Counted from the stretch's first letter, positions 6,522 through 16,237 are shown. The stretch is 61,749 bases of DNA from Candidatus Gastranaerophilales bacterium (GCA_944325875.1 CALVBU010000013.1:1-61749); one strand, 5' to 3'. The notes: a model not told the origin generated them from the letters alone. Made by a program: numbers and translations.

Positions 6522-8834
6522 TTGAAAAAATATGTAGTTTTATCTTTAATAACATTAATGCTGGGAATGCCTGCTTTTGCAGAAGCCACTCCTGAAGAGA
6601 ACAAGCGCATTATTAGCGAAATGGAACATCTTCAGGATAATCTTTTTATGGCTCCAGTCGTTCCAATCCCTGAAGTTGATTATTCAATAAAAACTGTTGA
6701 AGATACTATGGGAATGGAAAAGTTTACCGTGACAAAAAACGGTACACCAATGTTTAAAAAACTACGTATAAAAATACAAAATTACTATAGGATAAAAGCT
6801 CACGAAGACGCCATTGAGCAACAAAAAAGAGAAGCTGAGGAGTTCAAAAAACTTCAAGAAGAAGAAAATGCAGATGAAGATGATTTAACTATTGAAGAAT
6901 TAACTGATAGAAATCTCAAAAAGATTAATAATGAAACTCCTGAAACAGAAGTAAAAACAAACACAGAGAAAAAGAATATATTTTCATTCTTCAAAAAAGA
7001 TAAAAAACAGGAAAAAGAAGCTGTAGATAAAACTAAAACTGAAGAAAAAGAAAAAAATACTGCAGATTCAAAACTAGAATTATCAGGTACAGTATCAGAA
7101 CAAGCTGCACCAAATGATGTTCAACTCGATTGCGACACTGTTCAATATTATGAAGCAAGAAATGAAGTTGAAGCTACAGGAAATCCAGTTTTATATTTTC
7201 CGCCACAAGATGTCACATTAAAAGCAGACAAAATTGTATATAACTCGATTTCAAATATTGTAAAAGCATATGGAAACGTACAGATTATTAAAGGCGGCGA
7301 CCCTATATACGGAGACTTTATCCAAATTAACCTAAATGAAGAAACTTCATTTATTGAAAATATGACAGCAGAAAAAATGCTGATGAGAATTAGAGCTAGA
7401 AATGCTCAATCTGCGGATAATAAAATTATCCTAGAAGAAGGAAACATGCATGCAGCAAAACCTTTTGTTGCTAGATTTAAAACAAGAATATTAGGTACAG
7501 ATTTAACTCGAATGGTCATTAATGATGAAGATAGATCTGTGCTAGATCAGTCTGGACAAGCTAAAGTTACGTTAGATGCAAAAGAAATAGATGTTGATGC
7601 AGATAAAGAACACAATGTAGTAACCGTAAAAGATGCAGATTTAAGCTATAATGACAGACATCTTTTACATTTTAGAAATACCAAAATTTATACAAATAAA
7701 AATAATGATTATTTCGAAGCAAATTATCCAGAAATTGGATCTCGTTCAAACTTAGGAATGTTTGTCGGACCGGGTTTTGTGTTCAAAACTCCTTTTGCTT
7801 CAACAGTTAAATTGGTTCCATTCCTTAACTACAAAAATGATATTGGGGTAGGTGGAGCAATCAAATATAAAAGCAGCACAAACCAAACTGAATTTATGTA
7901 TGGTTCTGCAGAAGATGTGTTTATTTTGAGAGGTAAACAACAACTTGATGACAATTTGTATTTACAATACGGATCAAACTCATACTTAGATGATTGGTTT
8001 ATGGGAAACCGTATGGCTAAATATGCAGCTGAATTAGTATATAACAAAGGGACTCGAGTTAAGAATTTCTTAGGTCCTAAATTAGACTTAACATTCAAAA
8101 ACAGATTTAGCGCAGGTATAATGGAAGATAATGATAGAGCTCAATATGATTCCAAAAACATGGTATCTACAGGAGTTACAACTCCAAGATTTAAATATAT
8201 GACTGAGTTAAATCAAGCCTTATATACAATGGGTAATAAGGAAGAACTCAAATATGCTGATATCGGTCTTGTAATGCAAGGCAGCGCAGCTTTATACGGA
8301 ACAGGAGAGACTCAATTTGTTGGTAGAATCGGTCCTAGGATTCATACACAATACAAATATTGGATGCAGGATATCGGATATTTTGCTTCTGCGTATCAAG
8401 ATGATTCTCCAATGCCAATGTTTGATGCTTATCGTTACGGACATTCAAACCTTTATTTGAGAGAAGCACTTAGAATTAATAAATATTTCACAATAGCCTA
8501 TGCAACATCAATTAACTTATCCGATGACGCACCAAATAAAAAACAATGGCAAGAAAATGCATTTATATTTGCACTTGGACCTGATGACTTTAAAATCAAT
8601 TTAGGTTATGATTTTGTACGTCAAAACACATACTTTGGTATTAGCGTAGCATTAGATACAAAGAACACAAATATAAACTTTGATAAAATGGTTATAAAAA
8701 ATCCGGACAAACTTGCTAGCAGTGAAAAAGAAATAAAAGAAGTAAGTTTTGAAGAAAACACTTCTGATCAAAAAGTAAAACGTACTTATGCAGAAGTAAT
8801 TGAAATAGAAGATCCAAACAGAGAAGAATTATAA
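6522..8834 (+). CDS. LptD/OstA-like outer-membrane LPS assembly protein
   Basis: A 770-residue exported protein. The TTG start is supported by AAGGG about 9 nt upstream and by an immediate signal peptide (MKKYVVLSLITLMLGMPAFA). After a charged, Glu/Lys-rich linker (about 95-190) comes an OstA-like segment (about 200-320, with LDCDTVQYY, ATGNPVLYF and AYGNVQIIKGG), then a long region of short alternating strands (about 390-730) that looks like a beta-barrel. This order matches LptD, which inserts lipopolysaccharide in the outer membrane; cyanobacterial relatives also carry long linkers. The lpxI and lpxB genes follow in the same operon, which supports the role. The acidic C-terminal tail is unusual. 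Confidence 0.75.
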   Translation: MKKYVVLSLITLMLGMPAFAEATPEENKRIISEMEHLQDNLFMAPVVPIPEVDYSIKTVEDTMGMEKFTVTKNGTPMFKKLRIKIQNYYRIKAHEDAIEQQKREAEEFKKLQEEENADEDDLTIEELTDRNLKKINNETPETEVKTNTEKKNIFSFFKKDKKQEKEAVDKTKTEEKEKNTADSKLELSGTVSEQAAPNDVQLDCDTVQYYEARNEVEATGNPVLYFPPQDVTLKADKIVYNSISNIVKAYGNVQIIKGGDPIYGDFIQINLNEETSFIENMTAEKMLMRIRARNAQSADNKIILEEGNMHAAKPFVARFKTRILGTDLTRMVINDEDRSVLDQSGQAKVTLDAKEIDVDADKEHNVVTVKDADLSYNDRHLLHFRNTKIYTNKNNDYFEANYPEIGSRSNLGMFVGPGFVFKTPFASTVKLVPFLNYKNDIGVGGAIKYKSSTNQTEFMYGSAEDVFILRGKQQLDDNLYLQYGSNSYLDDWFMGNRMAKYAAELVYNKGTRVKNFLGPKLDLTFKNRFSAGIMEDNDRAQYDSKNMVSTGVTTPRFKYMTELNQALYTMGNKEELKYADIGLVMQGSAALYGTGETQFVGRIGPRIHTQYKYWMQDIGYFASAYQDDSPMPMFDAYRYGHSNLYLREALRINKYFTIAYATSINLSDDAPNKKQWQENAFIFALGPDDFKINLGYDFVRQNTYFGISVALDTKNTNINFDKMVIKNPDKLASSEKEIKEVSFEENTSDQKVKRTYAEVIEIEDPNREEL

Positions 8835-8835
8835 T

Positions 8836-9468
8836 ATGAATTTAGATGAGTTAAAAAAAGAATTAATATATTATGGTAAACTTTGTGGAGAAAAAAATTA
8901 TACTCCTGGAGTTTCCGGCAATATCTCTGCAAGATTTGAAGATAAAATATTAATTACATCTTCAGGAACTGCAAACGGCTACTTGTCTGAAAATGATTTT
9001 TCTTTGATTGACTTTGACGGAAATGTAATAGAAGGCAACCCTAAAGCATCAAGTGAAAAGATGCTACACGCAGAATTTTACAAAATGCGTAGTGATATAA
9101 ATTATATAATACATGTTCATTCTCCTTATTTATGTACATTTGCATCTTGCGGACAATCATTGGATGAGCCGCTTATGGCAGAAAATGTATTCTATTTCGG
9201 AGGCATTCCACTTGCTGAATATGCATTGCCATCATCACAAGAATTAGTAAAAAATACAGCCAAATATTTTGATAAATATGATTCAGTACTTATGGCAAAC
9301 CACGGATTTATCACCGGTGGAAAAGAATTAAAAGAGACATATTTAAAATTAGAGATGGCGGAAAGCTATGCTCAAGTAGTTTTTAATACTAAATTACTAG
9401 GTAACGCAGTATTATTAAATGAAAAACAGGTAGAAGAAATTATTGGATTAAAAAATAAAATTAAATAG
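8836..9468 (+). CDS. Class II aldolase/adducin family protein
   Basis: A 210-residue zinc-dependent aldolase or epimerase-like protein of the FucA/AraD/MtnB group. Visible residues include GNIS (about 28-31), SSGT (42-45), the acid-base Glu in SSEKMLH (E74) and the zinc histidines H93 and H95 of HVHSPY and H156 of NHGF. The start is one base after the LptD-like stop, and the gene sits between outer-membrane export and lipid A genes. FucA-type enzymes split L-fuculose-1-phosphate into dihydroxyacetone phosphate and lactaldehyde; the position here suggests a link to an envelope sugar, but the substrate cannot be read from the sequence. Confidence 0.85.
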   Translation: MNLDELKKELIYYGKLCGEKNYTPGVSGNISARFEDKILITSSGTANGYLSENDFSLIDFDGNVIEGNPKASSEKMLHAEFYKMRSDINYIIHVHSPYLCTFASCGQSLDEPLMAENVFYFGGIPLAEYALPSSQELVKNTAKYFDKYDSVLMANHGFITGGKELKETYLKLEMAESYAQVVFNTKLLGNAVLLNEKQVEEIIGLKNKIK

Positions 9469-9485
9469 AAAAGAGGAATATAAAA

Positions 9486-10307
9486 GTGTCATTAATGTTA
9501 GAAAACAAACAGGGACTAATAGCAGGCGACGGAACATTACCTGTAAAGATGGCTCAATACGCTAAAGAAAATGGATTTGAAGTTATTTGTATATCGTTGT
9601 CAAAAGATAATTTATCACAACTAAAAAAATATTGTACAAAAGTGTATTCTTGTCACCCTGGAGAAATCAATAAAATTGAAGGAATACTAAAAAAAGAGCA
9701 AATAAAACAACTTACATTTCTAGGAAAAGTAAATAAAAGTGTTTTATTGCAACTATATAAATTTGATTCAAGAGCAATAGAAATATTAAAAACAGTAGAA
9801 AGACTTAATGATGACGAAGTAATGCTTTTGATTGTAAAAGAAATGGAAAAAATTGGCATTACCGTGCTTGACCAAACGATCTTTATAAAAAATCTAATGA
9901 TCCCAGCAGGAGTTCTTGGAAAACATAAACCAACAAAAGAACAAATGGAAGACGTTAACTATGGATTTTGGCTTGCAAAAGAAATGGGAAAAATAGATGT
10001 TGGGCAATCTGTTGTAATTAAAGATAAAATGATTATGGCAGTAGAAGCTATAGAAGGCACTGACAAATGCATAAAAAGAGGCGCAAAACTAGCTAAGAAA
10101 AATGCATCTGTAATAAAAGTTTCTAAACCAAAACAAGACAAACGTTTTGATATTCCAACTGTCGGACTCAGAACACTTCATACAATGAAAAGATATAAAG
10201 CAAATTTACTAGCAGTAGAAGCTAATGAAACAATAATTGTAGATCAGGAAAAAGTAATCAAATACGCAGATGATAATAACATCGTATTGATGGCAGTAAG
10301 TTTATGA
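9486..10307 (+). CDS. lpxI: UDP-2,3-diacylglucosamine pyrophosphatase LpxI
   Basis: LpxI hydrolyses UDP-2,3-diacylglucosamine to lipid X and UMP, the step before LpxB in lipid A synthesis; it replaces LpxH in many bacteria. The 273-residue protein has the family start GLIAGDGTLP and the C-terminal block with VIKVSKPKQDKRFDIPTVG and ANLLAVEANETI. The start is GTG, with GAGGA about 11 nt before it. The stop overlaps the lpxB start in an ATGA tetranucleotide, so the two are coupled. Its presence means the cell makes lipid A and so has an outer membrane. Confidence 0.92.
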   Translation: MSLMLENKQGLIAGDGTLPVKMAQYAKENGFEVICISLSKDNLSQLKKYCTKVYSCHPGEINKIEGILKKEQIKQLTFLGKVNKSVLLQLYKFDSRAIEILKTVERLNDDEVMLLIVKEMEKIGITVLDQTIFIKNLMIPAGVLGKHKPTKEQMEDVNYGFWLAKEMGKIDVGQSVVIKDKMIMAVEAIEGTDKCIKRGAKLAKKNASVIKVSKPKQDKRFDIPTVGLRTLHTMKRYKANLLAVEANETIIVDQEKVIKYADDNNIVLMAVSL

Positions 10308-11425
10308 AAAAAATATTCATAATAACAGGAGAATATTCAGGAGATATTCATGCTGGCAGAGTAGCTGGAGAATTGAAAAGACTCAATCCGGAAATTCAAA
10401 TGGAAGGAATTGGAGGGGATAATCTCAGAAATGCTGGCGTAAAACTTTTTTCTGACCAAAAAAATATGGGAGCAGTAGGAATTACACCCAAAATTATTTT
10501 GGACCATTTTACCCTTGGTAAAAGAGTTGTAGATTATCTCACAAAAGAATATCATCCTGATTTGGTACTTTTAATTGACTATGGAGCGTTCAATCTAAGT
10601 ATATCCAAATTTTTAAAAAGAGCCGGAATAAAAGTTTTTTATTATATTCCACCTCAAGTATGGGCAAGTCGTCCTTGGAGATTAAACACTATTAAGAAAA
10701 ACATAGATGAAGTTCTATGCATATTTCCTTTTGAAAAAGACCTTTATGAATCTCATGGAATTAGAACACATTATTGCGGGCATCCGCTAGTGTCACAACT
10801 TCCAGAAAAAGCTGACAGGGAAGTTTTTTTTAAAAAACATAATCTTGACCCTAATAAAAAACTTGTTTCAATCTTTCCGGGTTCAAGGGTATTTGAATTA
10901 CAGCAGTTAATGGAAGTATTTGTAAAAAGTGCACAAAAGCTACAGGCAAAACATCCAGATTTGCAGATATGCATTTCTCACGCACCTAATCTTTCAGATA
11001 AAGATTATAATAAATATCTAAAAAATACAGACTATAAAGTAATAAAAGGAGAAAACCAAGCTCTATTAAGCGTCTCAGATGCTCTTATTCTAGCATCAGG
11101 AACGGTAGCTTTAGAAGCTGCGATATACACAACTCCAATGATAATAGCATATAGAGGTCCATGGTTATTTTATTTAATATACTTGCTTGTCAGATGTATA
11201 AAAATGGTATCATTACCAAATATTATTTCTAACAAAATAATAGTACCTGAAATAATTCAAGCCAAAGTCAAGCCTGAAGTAATAAGCTATGAAATAGAAA
11301 AAATTCTTTTTGATGATACATATAGAACAAATTATATAAATTCACTTAAAGAAATAAAAAATTTGTTATCAGATAAAGTTTCATCAAAAGAAGCTGCTCA
11401 AGAAATTGCAAAAGAATTAGAATAA
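10304..11425 (+). CDS. lpxB: Lipid-A-disaccharide synthase LpxB
   Basis: LpxB (GT19) joins lipid X and UDP-2,3-diacylglucosamine into the lipid A disaccharide at the inner face of the cytoplasmic membrane. At 373 residues it is full length. Family marks are the N-terminal GEYSGDIHAG, IPPQVWASRPWR in the middle, FPGSR (about 192-196) and ASGTVALEAAIYTTPMIIAY near 265-284. It overlaps lpxI by 4 bp and ends the envelope operon that begins at 5272. Confidence 0.94.
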   Translation: MKKIFIITGEYSGDIHAGRVAGELKRLNPEIQMEGIGGDNLRNAGVKLFSDQKNMGAVGITPKIILDHFTLGKRVVDYLTKEYHPDLVLLIDYGAFNLSISKFLKRAGIKVFYYIPPQVWASRPWRLNTIKKNIDEVLCIFPFEKDLYESHGIRTHYCGHPLVSQLPEKADREVFFKKHNLDPNKKLVSIFPGSRVFELQQLMEVFVKSAQKLQAKHPDLQICISHAPNLSDKDYNKYLKNTDYKVIKGENQALLSVSDALILASGTVALEAAIYTTPMIIAYRGPWLFYLIYLLVRCIKMVSLPNIISNKIIVPEIIQAKVKPEVISYEIEKILFDDTYRTNYINSLKEIKNLLSDKVSSKEAAQEIAKELE

Positions 11426-11493
11426 TTAACAAAATTTAATAAACGAGCAAAAAACAGCAAAACTAAACGTTTATATAATTGTAGCAGGTTTTT

Positions 11494-13110
11494 ATGATTG
11501 ATCAGGTAGGAAATATTTCATATAAAGAATCTCCATTTTATAACTTTTCTCAATCAGGAAGAGTAAAGAATTTTTATGTTGAAAAAAAATACATCCCCAA
11601 AGAAGATAAAAGCAACAATCATAAAGTCATAGTAACACTTGCTACAAGCGCATTAGCTCTCGGTTTTGGTATTTTAGCGATAATGGGTGCACCTAAAGGT
11701 ACTAATAAATTACTTAATAAAATCAAAAATATATTAGAAAAGAAAATTGCCCAAACTAAAGCTTCAAAAGCCGGAGAAAACGTAAACCAATTCTATTTAT
11801 CCTCTTTAAATAAAGTAAACTCTATCATTGAAAAAAGTGAAAGTATTAACAATTTCACATCAATTAAAGACGCACTATGCAAAAAACTCATGGAAAAAAG
11901 GCAATGGAGCAGAAAAATCTACGAAAAAATAACAAAATTATTTGAAAAAACAAGTAGAGAAACAGTTGTAGCCTCATGGCAAAACACCAAACATAAAATG
12001 CATAAAACTTTTACAAGTATGGAAAAAATAGATAAAGAAATACTTGCTACAAAAGGTGAGAAAGCTATCACAATAAATGGAATCACTAAAAAAGGTAAAG
12101 AGTGGTTAGAAATAATTAAAAACAATCGTCAAAACATAACTGAAATACTAGAAACAAATACAAGCAAAGGCAAATCTATAGCTCGATATAAAAAGATTAA
12201 AACAGCAACAGAACACCTTGACGACGTAACTATAGAAATCTTTAAAGATTGGAAAAACCGTAATTTATACCAAACATTTGCCGCAGACAGAGTTATTCTA
12301 AAAGATAAGGCAGAACTTTTTGACGAACTAATGTCATTCAGAAAACAAATCAGCTACACCAGAGAAGATAAACTAAACCTTGTAAAAGGCATAATCAAGA
12401 AAATTGAAAACTACACAGCAACAAGTGACTACAGCATTTTACAACAATTTAATAAATTAAAAAGTGATCTTAACCTTAAAGCAGGCATTGACGACAAAAC
12501 TCTATTACGGGAGCTAGAAGACTTACAAAAAGCTCTAAAAGATGGGAAAGTAAAAGTTGATGCAGAAAACCACGTGTTTGAAATGCTAGCAAAATCACAA
12601 AAAATAATTACAGGAAAAGATAATGCCTATGGCGAAATTGCAGCGAGAATGCCTGAAGGAAAACTTGACGAAATCTTAAAAATATACAAAGCACTTATAC
12701 CTGAGAAATATTCTAAAATTGAAAAAATGGCAACAAATGCAACTAAAGCTATTGATAATTCAATAAATATAGAATCAGAACAATTCTTTGACAAAGTAAG
12801 AGATTTACAAATAGGTTCAGCCCCAACTGACGCACTATCAATACTAGGTTCTGCTGCAATGATTGGTGTAGGCTTAGCAAAAGCAAAAGATAATGATGAA
12901 AGAGTCTCAGTAACGCTCAAAGCCGGAATCCCTGTCTTAGGAGCAGTTGCAACATCTTTGTACTGCACAGCAAGACTAATCTCTGGAGGTAAAGCAATGG
13001 CTGTAGGTTTGCTTTCAGGATACGTCCTAAATAAAATAGGCGAAAAAACAGATGAGATAAGAAAAAAATATATAACCTTTAAGCCTGAATCTAATGCAAA
13101 TGCACTATAG
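11494..13110 (+). CDS. Hypothetical helical membrane protein, 538 aa
   Basis: Not recognised. One hydrophobic segment lies at about residues 44-66 (VIVTLATSALALGFGILAIMG), followed by about 370 residues of Lys/Glu-rich helical sequence, then two or three weakly hydrophobic, glycine-rich segments between about 445 and 515 and a short polar tail. No signal peptide cleavage site is apparent. The ATG follows CAGGT by about 6 nt, with TATAAT about 15 nt upstream (11474-11479). The layout (N-terminal polar stub, membrane segment, long helical body) recalls the other large unknown proteins in this window, for example at 16230-17273. Confidence 0.7.
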   Translation: MIDQVGNISYKESPFYNFSQSGRVKNFYVEKKYIPKEDKSNNHKVIVTLATSALALGFGILAIMGAPKGTNKLLNKIKNILEKKIAQTKASKAGENVNQFYLSSLNKVNSIIEKSESINNFTSIKDALCKKLMEKRQWSRKIYEKITKLFEKTSRETVVASWQNTKHKMHKTFTSMEKIDKEILATKGEKAITINGITKKGKEWLEIIKNNRQNITEILETNTSKGKSIARYKKIKTATEHLDDVTIEIFKDWKNRNLYQTFAADRVILKDKAELFDELMSFRKQISYTREDKLNLVKGIIKKIENYTATSDYSILQQFNKLKSDLNLKAGIDDKTLLRELEDLQKALKDGKVKVDAENHVFEMLAKSQKIITGKDNAYGEIAARMPEGKLDEILKIYKALIPEKYSKIEKMATNATKAIDNSINIESEQFFDKVRDLQIGSAPTDALSILGSAAMIGVGLAKAKDNDERVSVTLKAGIPVLGAVATSLYCTARLISGGKAMAVGLLSGYVLNKIGEKTDEIRKKYITFKPESNANAL

Positions 13111-13129
13111 GAATAGCCGTATTATTTGG

Positions 13130-13135
13130 TATAAT
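13130..13135 (+). promoter_or_regulatory. Extended -10 promoter element before the dGTPase-like gene
   Basis: TATAAT preceded by TGG (an extended -10 pattern) with no good -35 box; the gene follows 22 nt later with AAAGGA as ribosome site (13144-13149). Confidence 0.4.
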
Positions 13136-13157
13136 CAGGCTGAAAGGATATAATCGA

Positions 13158-14192
13158 ATGACCAGACTTGATGAAATAAATGCAATAAGAAATAAATTAG
13201 AAGAAAAAGAAATTAATACATTAAGCGAATTTGCCACAAAAAGTCGCTTTTCAAAAGGGAGAAAAGAACCTGAAGAAGAAAGTGCAATAAGAACCTGTTT
13301 TCAAAGAGATAGAGACAGAATTGTCCATTCTAAAGCATTCAGAAGATTAAAACATAAAACTCAAGTGTTTTTATCTCCATTTGATGACCATTTTAGGACA
13401 AGACTCACACATACACTAGAGGTATCACAAATAGCAAGAACAATCGCAAGAGCTCTTGATTTAAACGAAGATCTAACAGAAGCCATTTCATTGGGTCACG
13501 ATTTAGGTCATACCCCATTCGGGCATTGCGGCGAAGGAGTCTTGAATGAGATTGTAAAAGGTGGATTTCATCATAATATTCAAAGCGTTAGAGTTGTAGA
13601 AATCTTAGAACATCTAAACCTATGCAGAGAAACCATTGACGGAATTTTAACACACACTTGGGGCTATACACCGCTTACTCCTGAAGCTCAAACTGTACAA
13701 CTAGCAGATAAAATTGCATATATTAATCATGATATAGAAGATTCAATAAGAGCCGGTATTATAGCAGAAAGCGATTTACCAAAAGACTGTATCGAATACT
13801 TCTCATCAAAACAAACTCAAAGACTAAATAAGATGATAATGGAAATCATCACAAATTCATATGGAAAACCAACAGTCTCAATGAGTGAAGAAGGCTGGCA
13901 CTACACAACAAAACTTCGTGAATGGATGTTTGACAACGTGTATATTGATTCACCTGCAAAAATTGAAGAAAAGAAAGCTCGCAGAGTTATAAAAGAATTA
14001 TTTTTACTATACACAGAAATGCTAAAACCTATCTGTGAAGAAAGTAAAATTGAACGTATTGTAACTGACTATATTTCGGGAATGACAGATAGATACGCTA
14101 TCGAAAAATTTAAAGAACACTTTATCCCAATAGGCCTAAATCGTGGTGCTAAAGATGAGTACCTGTTCAAACTTGCAAAAATTTATAAATAA
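13158..14192 (+). CDS. dgt: Deoxyguanosinetriphosphate triphosphohydrolase-like protein
   Basis: An HD-domain dNTP triphosphohydrolase, which releases triphosphate from dGTP or other dNTPs and so limits the nucleotide pool. Residues 49-66 carry RDRDRIVHSKAFRRLKHKTQ, and the metal site is visible as RLTHTLEVSQ (H85), SLGHDLGHTPFGH (H114, D115) and the later LADKIAYINHD. The 344-residue length fits the dGTPase type 2 subfamily, often annotated as Dgt-like because the substrate was not tested. Ribosome site AAAGGA, ATG start. Confidence 0.9.
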   Translation: MTRLDEINAIRNKLEEKEINTLSEFATKSRFSKGRKEPEEESAIRTCFQRDRDRIVHSKAFRRLKHKTQVFLSPFDDHFRTRLTHTLEVSQIARTIARALDLNEDLTEAISLGHDLGHTPFGHCGEGVLNEIVKGGFHHNIQSVRVVEILEHLNLCRETIDGILTHTWGYTPLTPEAQTVQLADKIAYINHDIEDSIRAGIIAESDLPKDCIEYFSSKQTQRLNKMIMEIITNSYGKPTVSMSEEGWHYTTKLREWMFDNVYIDSPAKIEEKKARRVIKELFLLYTEMLKPICEESKIERIVTDYISGMTDRYAIEKFKEHFIPIGLNRGAKDEYLFKLAKIYK

Positions 14193-14223
14193 TATAATAG
14201 AAGCTTAAATAGAGAGAAATTTG

Positions 14224-14252
14224 TTGCGCAATATCATAAAATGGATTATAAT
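14224..14252 (+). promoter_or_regulatory. Promoter giving a probable leaderless message
   Basis: TTGCGC (14224-14229), 17 bp, TATAAT (14247-14252), then exactly 6 nt to the ATG at 14259. No Shine-Dalgarno sequence exists in front of that ATG, so the mRNA probably starts at or next to the start codon. Confidence 0.6.
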
Positions 14253-14258
14253 TAAACT

Positions 14259-14963
14259 ATGGAAAGAAAAAGAGTTAAAATACAAGGGTTTGAAGTCGAT
14301 TCTTTCACCTTAGAGAAAGCTTTAGATTATATAGAAAAAGGGCAAGTTGTTACAATAAATCCTGAAATGATTCAGACAGCCTCCAAGAATAAAGATTTTG
14401 CAAATATCATAAATAATGCAGAACTTGTTATACCAGATGGAATAGGTGTTGAGCTAGGACTAAAAATATTAGGCTACAACGTAAAACGTATTGCAGGAAT
14501 TGAATTTGGCAGACGTCTTATTGACAAATATGCAGGATATCCGACAGCTTTTATTGGCGCAAAACCTGAAATTATAACAAAAGCTGTTGAAAATCTAAAA
14601 AAAGAAGTACCAAATCTTAACGCAGCTTATATTCAGGATGGTTATTTTAAAAATGACGAAGAAGTTTTAAATGCTTTAAAAGAAGCAAATCCAAAACTTG
14701 CATTAATTGCACTAGGTTCTCCAAAGCAGGAAGTGTTTATATCAAAAGCCAAACAACTACTTCCTGAGACAGTATTTATAGGACTTGGAGGAAGTTTTGA
14801 TGTATGGTCTGGTGTTGTAGAAAGAGCACCTATATTCTATCAAAAAGTGGGACTGGAATGGCTTTATAGAACGATAAAAGAGCCAAAAAGATTTAAAAGA
14901 ATCTTTCCAACTCTGCCACTATTTGTATTAAAAGTTTTGAAAGAAAGAGTTACAGGAGTTTAG
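14259..14963 (+). CDS. WecG/TagA/CpsF family glycosyltransferase
   Basis: A GT26 transferase of 234 residues that adds an N-acetylmannosamine-type or related sugar to a lipid-linked acceptor on the cytoplasmic side, for surface polysaccharide synthesis. The conserved order is visible: VVTINPEMIQTA (about 31-42), ELVIPDGIGVELG (about 60-72), ALGSPKQEVFI (about 151-161), FIGLGGSFDVWSG (about 172-184) and the C-terminal GLEWLYRTIKEPKRF. The start has no ribosome site; see the promoter 6 nt upstream. The transketolase-like gene follows after 3 nt, so they share a transcript. Acceptor and donor unknown. Confidence 0.9.
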   Translation: MERKRVKIQGFEVDSFTLEKALDYIEKGQVVTINPEMIQTASKNKDFANIINNAELVIPDGIGVELGLKILGYNVKRIAGIEFGRRLIDKYAGYPTAFIGAKPEIITKAVENLKKEVPNLNAAYIQDGYFKNDEEVLNALKEANPKLALIALGSPKQEVFISKAKQLLPETVFIGLGGSFDVWSGVVERAPIFYQKVGLEWLYRTIKEPKRFKRIFPTLPLFVLKVLKERVTGV

Positions 14964-14966
14964 TTA

Positions 14967-15791
14967 ATGCTAAAAGATACTGAAATAAAAGAAATAGAAG
15001 CACTTTGCAAAGAAAACCGTCAGAACATAATAAAAATGGTTAATAATGCCCAATCAGGACATATTGGTGGCGCATTATCATCAACAGAAATTATGACTGT
15101 ACTATTCCACAAATGTATGCAAACAGCTCCTAAATGGAAAAAAGATAAAAATTACAATAAGCGTGATCGTTTTGTTTTATCAAAAGGACATGCTTCTGCT
15201 ATTTATTATTCAGTACTTTCGCAACTCGGATATTTTCCTAAAAAAGAATTAATGACATTTAGAATATTTGGAAGCCTTCTACAAGGTCATCCGGCACCGT
15301 TTTGCCCAGGTGTAGAAGTCGCTACAGGATCATTAGGCCAAGGATTATCCATCGCTTGCGGTATTGCATTAGCTCTAAAACTAGACAAAAACCCTGCACA
15401 CGTTTTTGTTTTAATGGGGGATGGAGAACTTCAAGAAGGAAGCGTTTGGGAAGGTTTTATGAATGCTCCTGAAAGAAAACTCAATAACCTTATTGCAATA
15501 ATTGATAGAAACAGATTGCAAATTGACGGTTGCACAGAAAACATAAAAGCTCTAGATCCTCTAAATAAAAAACTAGAAGCGTTTAATTGGAATGTTATAG
15601 AAATAAATGGACACGATATCAACGCGATATACGATGCTATAGAAGCTGCAAAAACTTCAGATAAACCAACTGCAATTATTGCGGACACAATTAAAGGAAA
15701 AGGTGTTAGCTTTATGGAAAATAATGCAGGATGGCACGGTAAAGCTACAAATAATGAAGAATTTGAAAAAGCTATGAAAGAGTTAGAATAA
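14967..15791 (+). CDS. Transketolase, N-terminal subunit
   Basis: The 274 residues equal the N-terminal, thiamine-diphosphate-binding half of transketolase: NAQSGHIGGALSS (about 28-40), SKGHASAIYY (72-81), GSLGQGLSIA (121-130) and the TPP/metal motif GDGELQEG (151-158). Transketolase moves two-carbon units between sugar phosphates; split forms need a separate C-terminal subunit. No such partner is adjacent: the next gene, overlapping by one base, is a DUF386 protein. The C-terminal subunit must be elsewhere, or the protein pairs in another enzyme of the same split design. Confidence 0.88.
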   Translation: MLKDTEIKEIEALCKENRQNIIKMVNNAQSGHIGGALSSTEIMTVLFHKCMQTAPKWKKDKNYNKRDRFVLSKGHASAIYYSVLSQLGYFPKKELMTFRIFGSLLQGHPAPFCPGVEVATGSLGQGLSIACGIALALKLDKNPAHVFVLMGDGELQEGSVWEGFMNAPERKLNNLIAIIDRNRLQIDGCTENIKALDPLNKKLEAFNWNVIEINGHDINAIYDAIEAAKTSDKPTAIIADTIKGKGVSFMENNAGWHGKATNNEEFEKAMKELE

Positions 15792-16237
15792 TGATATTTG
15801 ATAGACTTGAAAACTTAAGACAATATGACATAGTATCAGATAAAATCTTAGAATTTTTATTTAATATAGATGAAAACACTCCTAATGGCCGTTATGAAAT
15901 TGATGACAATGCCTATGCAAACATTGAGGAGTATAATACTAAAGCTCCAGAAATTTGTTATTTTGAAGCGCACCAAAAATATATTGACATTCAAATGCTT
16001 TTAAAAGGCGAAGAAAGACTTGATTGTCGCTCTATAAATGGATTAACTGCAAAAGACGAATATAATGAAGAAAGAGATATTATTTTCTTTAATGAACAAG
16101 AAACTGCGAGCAGCGTAAAGCTATGTGATGATTATTTTGCTCTTTTACTGCCACATGACGCACATAGGCCTCAAATGAATATTAATAATCAATCACAAAC
16201 TGTAAAAAAAGTTGTTGTTAAAGTTCCTATTAATTAA
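15791..16237 (+). CDS. YhcH/YjgK/YiaL family (DUF386) protein
   Basis: A 148-residue cupin-like protein of the YhcH family. Visible are NGRYEIDDNAYANIEEY (about 30-46), EAHQKYIDIQMLLKGEER (about 57-74) and the late LLPHDAHRPQ (about 117-126), whose His and Glu residues bind metal in homologues. Family members occur in sialic acid and other sugar catabolic operons, possibly as anomerases. It overlaps the transketolase half by one base, which suggests joint action on a sugar phosphate route. Its end overlaps the convergent gene by 8 bp. Confidence 0.87.
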   Translation: MIFDRLENLRQYDIVSDKILEFLFNIDENTPNGRYEIDDNAYANIEEYNTKAPEICYFEAHQKYIDIQMLLKGEERLDCRSINGLTAKDEYNEERDIIFFNEQETASSVKLCDDYFALLLPHDAHRPQMNINNQSQTVKKVVVKVPIN

